From NCBI GenBank assembly GCA_012934845.2, contig WNNJ02003718.1, positions 1 to 64,000 on the forward strand: a DNA stretch of 64,000 nt, written 5' to 3'. Under the pieces are notes generated by a model that was not told where the DNA came from, did no database searches, and saw only the letters and a program-made list of their open reading frames with translations. The position numbers and the translations under genes were made by a program. This document shows positions 46,606-57,785 of the stretch, in pieces (position 1 is the first letter of the stretch; every line of letters starts with the position of its first letter). This DNA is from Pomphorhynchus laevis (taxonomy: Eukaryota; Acanthocephala; Palaeacanthocephala; Echinorhynchida; Pomphorhynchidae).

Positions 46606-48485
46606 GTATAGTGAATATTTTATTTTAATGATTATATAAATGGTAATTTTAATTAAATTTTTTCTGTTATTTGATGGCAATTTCAAAGACAATTTTAATA
46701 GTATTTTTAAAATAAAATTTCACATATTTTATTGATTTCACTGATAAAGGATCTAATTTGAATATTAGATTCCCTCTTATTCTTACCAGATTAAATTTGC
46801 GGTGAATGCAGTACAATTTTGGTCAAAGAAATTTTAATTTAATGTTTTGTTTTATAGATAAACATGAATATTATAAAATTCAGAAATATAAAAATGACGT
46901 TTTATAAAACGACGGATTGCAGAAAAAACAACGTATTTGCACTTTTACTACTTTATGGACACACTTTTCGATTTAAAGAATACAAAGTAATAATTTTTAT
47001 TGCTTATAAATGAAAACCAGTCTTATCATCGATTCAAATGTAGAATTTAAGTACTTGAGGGATCTGATCCCCATTGCCCGTTATTATAAGAAGACAACTC
47101 AACTGAAATCATCTGTCATTGTCGCTCTTCTACTATGACAATTCTTATTTATAGATGTATTAACTCTTAATTCCTGTGTGATTTGTTATTAGGAAAATCT
47201 TATTTTTTATATTGTAATAAAGGCACATCCAGTGTTTGAAGTGCAACTTGTGTAAATTTGTACATTAAGAGTTTTAAACATCAATTTTGTAATGTAATTT
47301 TGTTCCTTATGATGATAATAGCCGTCGTTGAAAATTAGAATTTTAATAAAATAATATTTTCATTCTCTCCTAATTGTAAACAATCCTAATGAGTGAATAA
47401 TCAATATATAATGTAATAATTTTTATTGGTTATAAATGAATATCAATCTTAAGATACAATTATTTCAATAATTTTTGTAATGAAATTTTTTTCCTGATGA
47501 TAACAGATTTAATTAAAAATTCGAATTTTTAATAAATAAACTTCTTTTCACTCTCTCCTAATTATACAATATCTAGAGAATGAGTGAACAAACAATTTAT
47601 AACCAATCTTTTTATTTATTCAAACGTAGAATTAAATTACTTGAAATCTCTGAATTTTAGAGACTTACCAGAAAGCTCATGACATCCGAGGAAGTTATAT
47701 TGACCCTTCTCAAAGTTTATAAATACTACCAAGGCACCGTCTTGAACTTGGATTAAGACCGCTAATGTATTCTGAATTTGTTAGAATTTATTTGCTACAA
47801 AGCAATTAAATTGTATTAGAAGAAAGTAGGCTGTATATATGTAGAATTGAGCTGCATGGATCAAAACATCGACATGTTTAATACACTAACGCCAACAGAT
47901 ACAAAATGTATCTGTTTCAATTTTGCTTGGCGTTTTGCTATTATTATAAATATATAATTATATTGATGTTATATAATATTATTAATAAAAGTCAAAGATA
48001 AATTATTATATATTAATTATTACTGTTCTTTTCTAAATAATAATGAGATACAGGGAACGTGCAAATAAAAACGAGTTTATGTAATCATCAATATTAAATA
48101 TACACGCTGCCTCATATGAACGGTATAAGCACGAAAGTTTCGTAAATCATAATTAAAACGAGTAATATAATAAAATTTATGACCATCATATAATATAAAA
48201 GAGTATATCATTCATAAATCGTCATTTATTCTATAAGGTAATAAATGTAGCTTTTGCTCTATTTATGTCCGACCACATCGATTCTTCTAACATTATGTTG
48301 TTAAGTGGAGGTGATGAGCCAGCTTCGGAAGGTGATAGAAAATTTTTCTCAAGCATGATATATTAAATGATAATAATAACCAATTAAAGTAATAATCAAT
48401 TTTAAATATACAATTTTAGAATAAGATATCCAACATAGATAATTACGTTATATAACCTAGAGGATCTGTAGATAATGTTAAAACT
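46606..48485. other. Intronic AT-rich part of right arm
   Basis: Mirror of 2346-4227. No further exon of the host gene was recognised here, although a C-terminal exon for unit 1 would be expected in this interval or beyond. Confidence 0.5.
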
Positions 48486-50080
48486 ACGACTTGCTAGCTC
48501 AAAATATCATTATATACCGCAACTTCGTCATTCCACAAACTTCTTGTATCTCGTCTATTCGTATCCCTGGCCTCTTTTACCTACTTGCGGTATCTGAAAA
48601 TGAGGTATCTTGCTTTTTTTCGTTAACTTGTAAGTACTCTCCTGCCGATCACATTCCTACTCGAATTCTCAAATTGTTGTCAACAAACTTCACACCTTTC
48701 CTTACCGGCCTCTTTAACTCGTCAATCGTGAATGGAATATTTACTGTTCTTTGGGAAACGGCCATTGTTCGTACCCTACTTAAAAAGCCCTCTCTCGACC
48801 CCTCTCTTCCTTCATTCTATCGCTCAATATCAATAATACCAACCTTTTCTAAAATTATTAAACACCTTGTCTTAGATCAGATGAACAAGTATCTCTCTTG
48901 ATCGCAGCTTTACCCATTTTTTCAATCTGCTTTCCGCTCCAATCATTCCACCGAACTAGCATGTCATAAAGTATTTCTGATCTGCGTTTCGTTCGTTACA
49001 AAGGACTTTGTAGTGCGGTAATATTGCTCGAATCCTTCTTTTTCGTCTTCGCTATCATTATGGCTTCTATTCATCCACCTTGGCTTGGTTCTCTTCGTAT
49101 CTCTCCGAGCGATCATTTTCCGTCCATTCTAATTTAATCTGTTCTCCTCAATCTAATCTCTCTTGTTGTGTACGTCAAGGTGTAGTACTTGGCCCCATTC
49201 TATTTACGCTTCCTTTTAAAGATTATACTTTTATAACTAATAAATTCTGCTTCAGAGTAATGCAGTACGCTGATGATATACTTCTTTATTATCACTCAAT
49301 TCTTCATTCCCTAAACTAACTTTTAATATCCTCGTCGAATCGTCTTCGTGCTTTACCAGAACATCTCATTTCTTTCGCATGTCCCTCAATCCAACCAAAT
49401 CTTAAGTGCTATGGATTTTACTCTCCACTGTTTCTGTATTCCCTCCTTCTCTGTATCTTCAGACCACAATTATTCGTGCTGTAGATAAACTAGTATTTCT
49501 AGGTAATCACTTCAACAATAACCTGCATCTCGATCCCTTCATTCGTGATAAAATCAGGTCTTCAAATATTCTTCTCCGTGATATTCGTCTCTTCAGAAAT
49601 TCTCTAGATTTTAGTTAATTTAAATATCTTATCTCCTGTCTTATTTTCCCACGTATTGATTACTGTGTTAGCCTTCTCGTCTTTTCTTCACGGTTATCCC
49701 TTAAACCTCTTCAGCGCCTCATTAACACTGATGTCCGCATCCTTTTACGACTTCGTAAATACGATCATATATCTTCCTATTTATCAAAACTTGGATGGCT
49801 AAATATTGAACATCGCGTTCGTTTTGGTCTGCTTTGTCTTACTGTGCTTCCCGTCTGCTACACGTACCTCTTCACTCAACTAACTTCAGCCGTCGATTCC
49901 TACATATCGCTGCTCCTCTCCTTTGGAATTCCCTACCTGATCATCTGCGATCATATCCTCACTCCAATTTTTCAAAAAGCAACTAAAATCGATGCTGCTA
50001 AACGAATAATTTCTTTTCAATCTGTTTCGCTTTTGTGGGCTTGTAAGCACACAGTCTGTGAGCATTTGCCACATTAAAAC
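48486..50080 (+). mobile_element. CR1-group LINE, 3' part, decayed (right-arm copy)
   Basis: Same insertion as 620-2345 in plus orientation. The first open piece, 48491-48901, includes SPADHIPTRILKLLSTNFTP, LLKKPSLDPSLPSFYRSISI and KIIKHLVLDQMNKYLS, so it runs further than the left-arm copy before a stop. YADDILLYYHS is near 49270. The tail at 50036-50080 is GTGGGCTTGTAAGCACACAG, then CTGTGAGCATTTGCCAC. About 91 bp of C-terminal RT is deleted here. Confidence 0.85.
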
Positions 50081-50809
50081 CTTCCTATATATGCCTGTAA
50101 ATTCATTTGTCTGCAAATATGCTTATATATAAAAAATATGTTCAATTTTAATACTTATTTAAATTACATAAATATTTGGTTCTAGCAAATTCGTAGTTCA
50201 AACAAATTCAAAGTTCAATAGAATTTGGCTTCAAATTACATTTCAAACCGTATTCTAATTGCACGAATCCGCATGCATTTAACTGCAGCTAATGCGAATA
50301 TCCAACAAACTACTGATATTGTCGGATATTTATAGCTTTTGTTCTTTGCAAAGTTCGTTCATCCCATACGATTCTTTCTCATCAATATAAACTAATAGTA
50401 AATCATATTAATTTTATTTATTAGACCACAATGATAACAATTTCTTCATATCCATCGCATTATTAGAATCAGTAAAATCAGTTTTGATTTTATTCCAACA
50501 AAGAATTTTATCAAACGAAATTTTATTTTCTGAGTTCTGTAGGTTTTATTTTTGCAATTTCGCAAGTGAATCTTGTACATTGAACAAGCTAATAATTATA
50601 TAGCCGAATTGCTGAAACAATTTAAATATCGTCCTGACTAATTGCATTGAAAATATGAATGAAAAAGTAATAATACTTTCAAACTTTAATGCCATCTTCA
50701 TAGAAGAAGTTTGATGAAAAAAGTTTAACCGGTTTTCAAATCGAAAATATTTTTTCAATATCCTTTTAATCTATCTTACGTTATTATTTGTCCGTGATCT
50801 GTAGTGCAG

Positions 50810-50972
50810 GCAATAAAATCGTTTGAAATTCATCAAGATTCCGTGGATTATGATAAAATCTGTCAAACAAGAAAATGGATTGTAAAAATGATCACTGATA
50901 GCAAAAATGAAACAAAGATTTTATACTGCTATCGAGATAACGGAGAATATACGAAAGTTACCAACTGTACAG
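50810..50972 (+). CDS. Host exon upstream of the LRR-like terminal exon
   Basis: Acceptor CTGTAGTGCAG ends at 50809 and donor GTATAT starts at 50973. It has 54 codons plus 1 nt. The peptide includes AIKSFEIHQDSVDYDKICQT, RKWIVKMITDSKNETKILYC and YRDNGEYTKVTNCT. The single trailing base joins the two leading bases of 52246 to give a glycine codon, so the phases agree. It also accepts phase 0 from 46605. The three cysteines and NxT sites suit an extracellular domain. It may belong to one gene with the preceding exons or start a second tandem gene. Confidence 0.55.
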
Positions 50973-52245
50973 GTATATAAAGGATTATGTAGAAAATTTT
51001 AAAATTATTTTGAGATTCGTGTTTGCTTAAACACTATAATTGAACATTACAAAAATATTCAAATATATACTCAATACCTAAAGACGTTAGTAAATATACT
51101 GAATTAACGTTGCAGGTAATTACATGAACATACGAGATTTATTATAATTAGACTTAAAAAATATAACTTATTATTATATTTTTCATCGAATCATATTATT
51201 CGTAATATATTTAAAAGAAATTTAAAAAATTTGATTTTGAACCTTGAAATTTGGTTTTCAATAATAACTTGTGTTATAATTATTATATAATAATAAATTA
51301 CCATCATATTCATTTATTATATTTTTGCATTTTTTATTAATTATAAGTGTCATAAATATTATTTATTTAAAATATTTTTTTATTTAAAATTATTATTTAA
51401 TCATTAATTATAATAATTTATAATTAATAAATTTTAAATTATATTAGATATTCTATATAATTTTATACAAATGTTTTGTTTTAATTTTATATCAATTTAA
51501 GATGTAATAATGTGTTAACTATTATTTATTAATAAAGCGTCGACTATTATTTATAATAAAGCGTCATAAGGTACGAAAAAATGCAATGCAAATATTTAAA
51601 AATTGTACAGTGATGCATATCTTATAAATATTGTTTTTTTTGGATAAATTCTAAAGTAAAATACCGCGGATCAATGGCAACGAGCAGTAAAACAGATTGT
51701 ACGATTTCTATACTTAAAATGGATAAAAAATAAAAATGTGTTTTTGCAACAAAAAATAAATATGAGGTTGTAGCCAGATAGCTATTTCCTGCTAGGGGTA
51801 AAAAATATATTAAATTTCTTGATATATTATCAACCCGTAAATGTTACGCCCCCATTATGTCAATATCCTATTTAAAGCAATTTCCTGTCAATATTTTAAA
51901 TTGATTTTAGAAATATTTGTGTGCATCATCTTGGTAATATGTTTCATTTGGGTTATTTGCGAACCATGAAAATTCTGAATATTTTATCACCACGTTATCT
52001 TACACACTTAATGTATACGTTTGCACAAATATTAATGATATATAAAAATAATATTATGGAATATTATTCAATAATATAATAATATAATATTATAATACAA
52101 TTCTCTTTCAATTTCATTTATTTCTTATATTTTGCAAAATTATTGTGTTTGTGAACACGATTATTCTGAAATATATTTATAGATTTTAATATTAAAATAT
52201 ATAAAATATTGGCAAACCCTTTATATGTCATCTTTTTCTTTATAG
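50973..52245 (+). other. Intron
   Basis: Very AT-rich, bounded by GTATAT and TTCTTTATAG. No element or RNA recognised inside. Confidence 0.5.
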
Positions 52246-52943
52246 GTTACATACGTTGCCATTACAAGAAGTTTGCAACAATACTTTGCCATAACATTAC
52301 CGAAAGTTATGAGCTTTTTACCAACAGTCCACTTGGACTAGTTGATGTTTACGATTTAACAATATTACAATCAAAGATTACATTCGACTTTTTGCATAGA
52401 TTTAAAAATCTTCGCGTCTTCGAATCCCGTGACAGCAGTATATCGGCCGTTTATCATAATTTCTGTGCACGAAAACAGGATCTTGTTCGGATTATTCTTC
52501 GCCAATCTAAAATAGAAATCGACCATTTTATGATATATCTCGTGGATAAATGTAAACATAAGGCTCCTATTTTTATTACCATAATCGATTCTCGATCACC
52601 GTTTAATTTGAATTTTATTCAAAATCTGCCTGCCAAAAGTGTGGTCAACGTAACTCATTCAGAACATATGCTTATGCAAGCCAATCTAAACCAATTAGTT
52701 TACCTTCAACTTAAGAGTAAAGTCAAATTTAATATTTTGCTCAAGAGTTGCAACTGTACATTTCATTATTGGCTATATGAACTGGCTATGCAATTTAGAA
52801 AAACTGTCGACGTAAAGTGTTCATCACCTGTTACTGGTTCAGTCAGCATTATAAATGAATGCAAAGGTATAAAATTTATCGTCTCTCTAAATCCACATTT
52901 ATTAGAACTTAATTATTCATTGATTATTACTAATGATAATTAG
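52246..52943 (+). CDS. Host terminal exon, LRR-like protein with LRRCT-like end
   Basis: Acceptor at 52244-52245; 2 nt plus 231 codons and stop TAG (52941-52943). In order: cysteine-containing start (YIRCHYKKFATILCHNITES), LRR-like segments (VYDLTILQSKITFDFLHRFK, NLRVFESRDSSISA), a middle part aligning with exon 46366-46605, then SCNCTFHYWLYELAMQFRK and VDVKCSSP. The CxC, W and CxxP spacing resembles an LRR C-terminal cap. There is no transmembrane helix, so the product is probably secreted or attached by other means. Codon use and an undisturbed frame point to a functional gene. I do not recognise a named family. Confidence 0.7.
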
Positions 52944-52982
52944 TAACATATTTTTAATTATATTATGATAATATAGTAATTA

Positions 52983-53455
52983 TTGCGTCTAGAGACTATG
53001 GATCTATCCAGGTCAGATGGCAAACGCCCAGACGACGGAACTCTCGTCGCTTGGAAAATATGGTTGTATCTAGCCTGGGACTTAATGTGCCCAAATACTA
53101 TGGCGCAAAGTAGCGAACACTTAGCAGTATATGGGGCTGTATTGGTCGCAAAGGATGATGAAACTCGTAAATATCGAAAATACGTCGATCTGGACCCTCG
53201 CCAACATATGTTCAACCAAATAGCAATAGAGACTATGATGTCCGTGGGTCCTGATTTTCTTGATTTTCAGCCGGAACTCGGGAGCCGTATTGCGAGGGTT
53301 TCCGATGATGTCATGCACCATCTTTCTTGATGCAGAGGATAAGCGCCGCAATTCAGTGAGGCAACGCTGCTTGCATAAGTGAGTGCATGGACGATCCCGG
53401 CTTATGCGCACTTCGCGGTTACGACTCGGCACCACACGAGCCTGAGACAGCTTAA
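52983..53455 (+). mobile_element. Fragment of a LINE restriction-like endonuclease
   Basis: A 115-codon frame (52983-53330) has SDGKRPDDGTLVAWK, LAWDLMCPNTMAQSSEHLAV and IETMMSVGPDFLDF. The RPD then spaced D pattern, with WD followed by CPDT-like residues, is characteristic of the C-terminal PD-(D/E)XK endonuclease of R2/R4/NeSL-type LINEs. After a frameshift the next residues LMQRISAAIQ and GNAACI continue the similarity to about 53400. It lies 40 bp after the host stop codon. No RT is attached. Confidence 0.6.
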
Positions 53456-55285
53456 CGTTTTGTGAATTTGATTATATATAATTTAAAGCGAATTGTTATG
53501 TATTTTAACTTTATATAAATATACAAATAAGTATACAATATATAAATATACAAGATGCAAGTAAATATAAAATAATTTATAAATTGCTAAATTAGTATTA
53601 TTAAGCGCATAATTTGTTAAATTGTATATATTTTAATAAATAAATACACAATTTAAATATTAAGACATGTATTTTATTGATAATTTATAATTAATACTTT
53701 TTATCTGTAATTTAAAACAGAAAGTTTAAAAATTTAATAAATTTTTAAATTAGTTATATTGAAAATTATTTCCATATATTATATTAAATAATATTAAATT
53801 AATTAATATTATTCATTAATGTTAAATAAATAGTTAATATTAAATTAATTATTTAAAATTAGATATTTGATTTAATTATTATTTAAATATTTAATTATTT
53901 AAAATATAATTATTTTAAATATTTAAATATTTATTTAATTAAATATTTACCATTTAATTAAAAGTTTAATAATTATTTTTAATTATTTCTATAAACTGTT
54001 TAGAATTAATTATTTAATTATGTAATCTTTAAGAAATTAAATTGGGGAATCGAAACTATATTATTTAATTTTTCGAATAACATCTATGAAATTCTTTATA
54101 ATTGAATAGATTACAGAACATTTAGATTGTTATTTTTCGAATAACATCTATGAAATTATTTATAATTGAATAGATTACTGAACATTTAGTTGGAAGAGCA
54201 TTTATTGATTACATAGATTGAATAACATTTATGTTTTTGAGGGTGATTAAATTATGCAAGATTAAATTTTAAGAGATTTATAAAATAACTGTTTTGTAAT
54301 TAGGTGAAAAAATTGCCTTAAAAAGGTTGTTCTCGTCTTTTATGATATTTATGGGATAGTAAGCTCTGATATTATGCTCTTGCTTTAAAAGAGATAATTT
54401 TATTAATTTAAATTATCCATTGGGTAATGGTAAAACACTGTTTCAAATGATAAATTGTGTTTTTCATTTATATTTCAACTCTAAGTTTTTTGTTTAGTAT
54501 CCCAGTTGAAGATAACAAAGCCGAAACATTGGATTTTAATTGTAATTATAGCACTAATTGCAATGTCGCTAATTGGTTGCTTAGTTAAAAGATTTTGGAA
54601 CCGCCTATGTAGTCATACGACATCATACATATATTTGTATTGATATTCTCATATTGTACCACAATTTCATTCCTTATAAATCTTACAATTTCGTATTTTA
54701 TTCAATTGCTTTAAGTTTCAAATTTTTTATTTTACAGATGAAATACGAAGCTTTTACTGCTAGTAAACGGAATACTACAATTTCAGTTGACAATCGAAAA
54801 TAATTAGCTTAAAGGCAATGCAAAGCCCAAATGTTATAAAGGTGCAAAGAACAAATCACAGCAAATAATTAATAATTAGTTTGTAATCACAGAGTCATTA
54901 AATAGGCATTTTTACTTTTAAATATATTATGTTTCCAGAATAATAACCCTTTGCTATTATAATTTGTAAATTTACAAATTTGATCACTGATTATATTTAT
55001 TCTATATGAGTGTATCTACATCTTTTCGTAAAATATATATTTAAGAAAGATATTATAATATCATTACTTTAATTTATTTCGGTTTATATCATATAAAATT
55101 TTGGATTTATGTTCAAATACCGGATGTCAATATAATCCATTGAAAATTATATCATCTTTTGCAAATTTTATTAATTTTTTTTCATGTATAAAATCAACAT
55201 ATTAATGTAAAAACTCAACGGTTTTTTTCATCCTTGAGTTGATGTGAATTATAAAAATAAATTATTTTAATATTAAATCAATAAA
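53456..55285. other. AT-rich stretch
   Basis: No gene. A 64-bp unit (TCGAATAACATCTATGAAAT and TTGAATAGATTAC) is duplicated in tandem at 54068-54192. Near 54510-54535, GTTGAAGATAACAAAGCCGAAAC resembles a decayed hammerhead core. Confidence 0.5.
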
Positions 55286-55289
55286 ACTT

Positions 55290-55605
55290 TATTTATTTTA
55301 TCACACGTTAATTAATCAATTAAGCGCATATATCGAACATAAATCTACGGTATAAACGAAGGTCAACGACAACCCAACATAGCAGTGGAGCCTACTCAAC
55401 AATACAACACAGCAGCAGTGTCAAATACAATTTCCCTTACTGATATGTGTAGCCAATTTAGTTTAAATACTATGATTTAAACCAACAACATTATGACATC
55501 AATAAATCAACTGAAATATCGTATTTTACTATTCATTAAAATTTACACTTAACGATTAAATTTATTTTGATGATTAATATATACAATTTTTGTTCGGTTT
55601 ATTCT
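55290..55605 (-). mobile_element. Diverged Penelope-like 3' region (copy 6)
   Basis: CCCAACATAGCAGTGGAGCC and GTCAAATACAATTTCCCT, followed by ATTCATTAAAATTTACACTT and TTAAATTTATTTTGATG, line up with the 3' module at 17554-18000. The terminal part is missing and no coding sequence is left. Confidence 0.5.
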
Positions 55606-56173
55606 TGGAGTAAATAAAAAGAAACCAAAATTATTGTATTTTTTATATAATATATAATATGATATTGCATATATTATATAATTATATATTACTTAAAAAT
55701 ATATATTCAAAAAATATTAATATTAATAATATTAATTTATTAATATCTAATAAATAATTAATTAATAAATAATTAAATAATTAATTTATTAATAATCAAA
55801 AAATATACGGTTGTCATTTATAGCGTAAACTGTATCTAAAAATATTTAAATATTTTCGTACTGTATCTAAAATTATTTAAATTATAATAATGAAAATTAT
55901 TCGAATTATTAAATAAAACATTAATTTAAAAGCGTTAATTAATAAATTAATTAAAATCGAAATTTAAAAATTCGTTTTACTAAATATTGTTAAAATATTT
56001 AGTAAGAATATTCTTAAAATATATTACAGTTTAATCTTATATATTTATATATATTTATATATATATTTATATATTATATGTATATTTTTTATATAGTTTT
56101 TATAAAAAATTTAACTACCAGTAGATATTTTCGGTAGATATTATCTGCCTTATATTATACTTATAAGGCAGAT
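55606..56173. other. AT-rich stretch
   Basis: TATATTTATATATATTT-type and TTAATAAATAATTAATT-type simple sequence only. Confidence 0.6.
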
Positions 56174-56462
56174 AAGAACTCACGATCTATAAGAACTCAC
56201 GATCTATAAGAACTCACGATCTATAAGAACTCACGATCTATAAGAACTCACGATCTATAAGAACTCACGATCTATAAGAACTCAAGATCTATAAGAACTC
56301 AAGATCTATAAGAACTCAAGATCTATAAGAACTCAAGATCTATAAGAACTCAAGATCTATAAGAACTCAAGATCTATAAGAACTCAAGATCTATAAGAAC
56401 TCACGATCTATAAGAACTCACGATCTATAAGAACTCACGATCTATAAGAACTCACGATCTAC
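56174..56462. repeat. 17-bp minisatellite, 17 copies
   Basis: The unit is ATAAGAACTCACGATCT. Copies 1-6 and 14-17 read CACG and copies 7-13 read CAAG, so variants are in blocks with almost no other change. The array ends exactly where a CR1-group LINE fragment begins. Confidence 0.95.
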
Positions 56463-56815
56463 CCCCTTATCGACTTCCGTTCCTGTATGTCTCTTCTTTC
56501 ATCGTTTTTTCTAAAATCGATTACTGCCTTAGCCTTTTCGCAAATTCTCCAAAATCCATCATCCTATCTCTACAACGCATCATCAACTCCGCCGTTCGAG
56601 TGATCCTACATCTCCGTCGCTTAGACCACACATAGTACCCAACTTTCCTGGCCCACCATCCACATCCGCATCAAACTCCGCCTTCTTCTCGTAACTTTTC
56701 GTCTCATCCCTGTCGTCCCCCATCGTTCATCAACCTCCATTTCTTAGACGACACTCGTCTCACCTCTCTCTATCACTGCGTTCCCATCATTCCCTCTTAC
56801 TCTACGTTCCAAAAT
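56463..56815 (+). mobile_element. CR1-group LINE internal fragment
   Basis: Matches 33820-34180 of the better copy: CTTATCGACTTCCGTTCCTG, ATTACTGCCTTAGCCTTTTC and CATCCACATCCGCATCAAAC. It is truncated on both sides and lacks the 3' tail. Confidence 0.85.
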
Positions 56816-57785
56816 AACAATAATTAATTGTTAAAATTACAATTAATTATTGTTATTTTTTCACATATATTGGTCTTCCATTGTGTTATTGAGATAATCT
56901 ATATTTTTATCGAACATTACTGAATCCAAATCTCTTATAAAATATAACTGTCTTTTAGAAGACCATAATCAGTGTCTGATGTCGGGGTAACAACTAATTG
57001 CTTTGTAGATTTTTGATAACTCACCAACGCATTCACTTCATATTTTTATCGTTTAATTAGAAGTTTGTCAGCTCAGCAGCAATCCATTATATTTCAATTA
57101 ATTCATTTATTTTTCAAATGCTTTAGTAATTCGTATGAATAATTTATTTGATTTCTTCATTTCCAAACGATTGAAGTGATTTATAATCATTACATTTGCT
57201 TTGCAAATATCAATGCTTTCTGAACAACGTGTTGATTCGAACATATTGATTTTTCAAACTGAGCTAAATTTGATGTTTCAAGTTTGATCGATTAAAATTT
57301 TATTAAATAAATTCATGTTTTATTAAAAACATGTTTACTTTTAGCTTTTACAAAGTCAGTTTAGTCGTCAGCTGTTCAGAGTTGCACTAAAATTAAACTA
57401 AATTATTAATTAAATTATTATTAAATAAAAGTTAATAATAAGTCTATTGATGTTATGTATATTTTAACCGTTTTAGAAAGTTTTTTTTTAAATTAATTCA
57501 TTAACAATTTTTGTTATGAATCAATTTTTCATTAACAAGCACATTTTTAATTGATTCAATAACAATTAATTGAAATAATGATTCTATTCAAGTGATATAT
57601 TTAAGTTATCCATTTCCTTGAATTTAGCAAATTTTAATTTATAGGAAACAAAGAAAATCAAGACACGATAAAGATTATTCAATATTTCAATGACAACTGC
57701 CATCACCAGGAAAAATTGTTACAGCCTTTAACAAAAGTTGTAACAATATATTTCCTAATGAAAATTTATATTACATAAATTCGTA
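56816..57785. other. AT-rich stretch
   Basis: No gene. 57640-57715 resembles 60800-60870 (AAAGATTATTCAATATTTCA, then ACTGCCAT), so a short direct repeat flanks the next LINE. The short piece ending CTTAACAAAAGTTG has no family. Confidence 0.5.

Larger units (their letters stand above)
46331..50740. repeat. Right arm of large inverted repeat
   Basis: Reverse complement of 2-4502. It starts in the intron 35 bp before a host exon and ends about 70 bp before the next exon. It is therefore embedded in the host gene, whereas the left arm has only one matching exon. That makes this the likelier original copy. It lacks about 91 bp present on the left (junction near 49843). Confidence 0.95.

Noticed and set aside
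2-50740. Giant DNA transposon or Polinton with 4.4-kb terminal inverted repeats
   Set aside because: No integrase, DNA polymerase B, capsid-like or transposase gene was seen in the interior, the interior is a patchwork of independent elements, and one arm is embedded in host exons. An inverted segmental duplication fits better.
56174-56462. CRISPR array
   Set aside because: 17-bp units follow one another without spacers in a eukaryotic background. It is a minisatellite.
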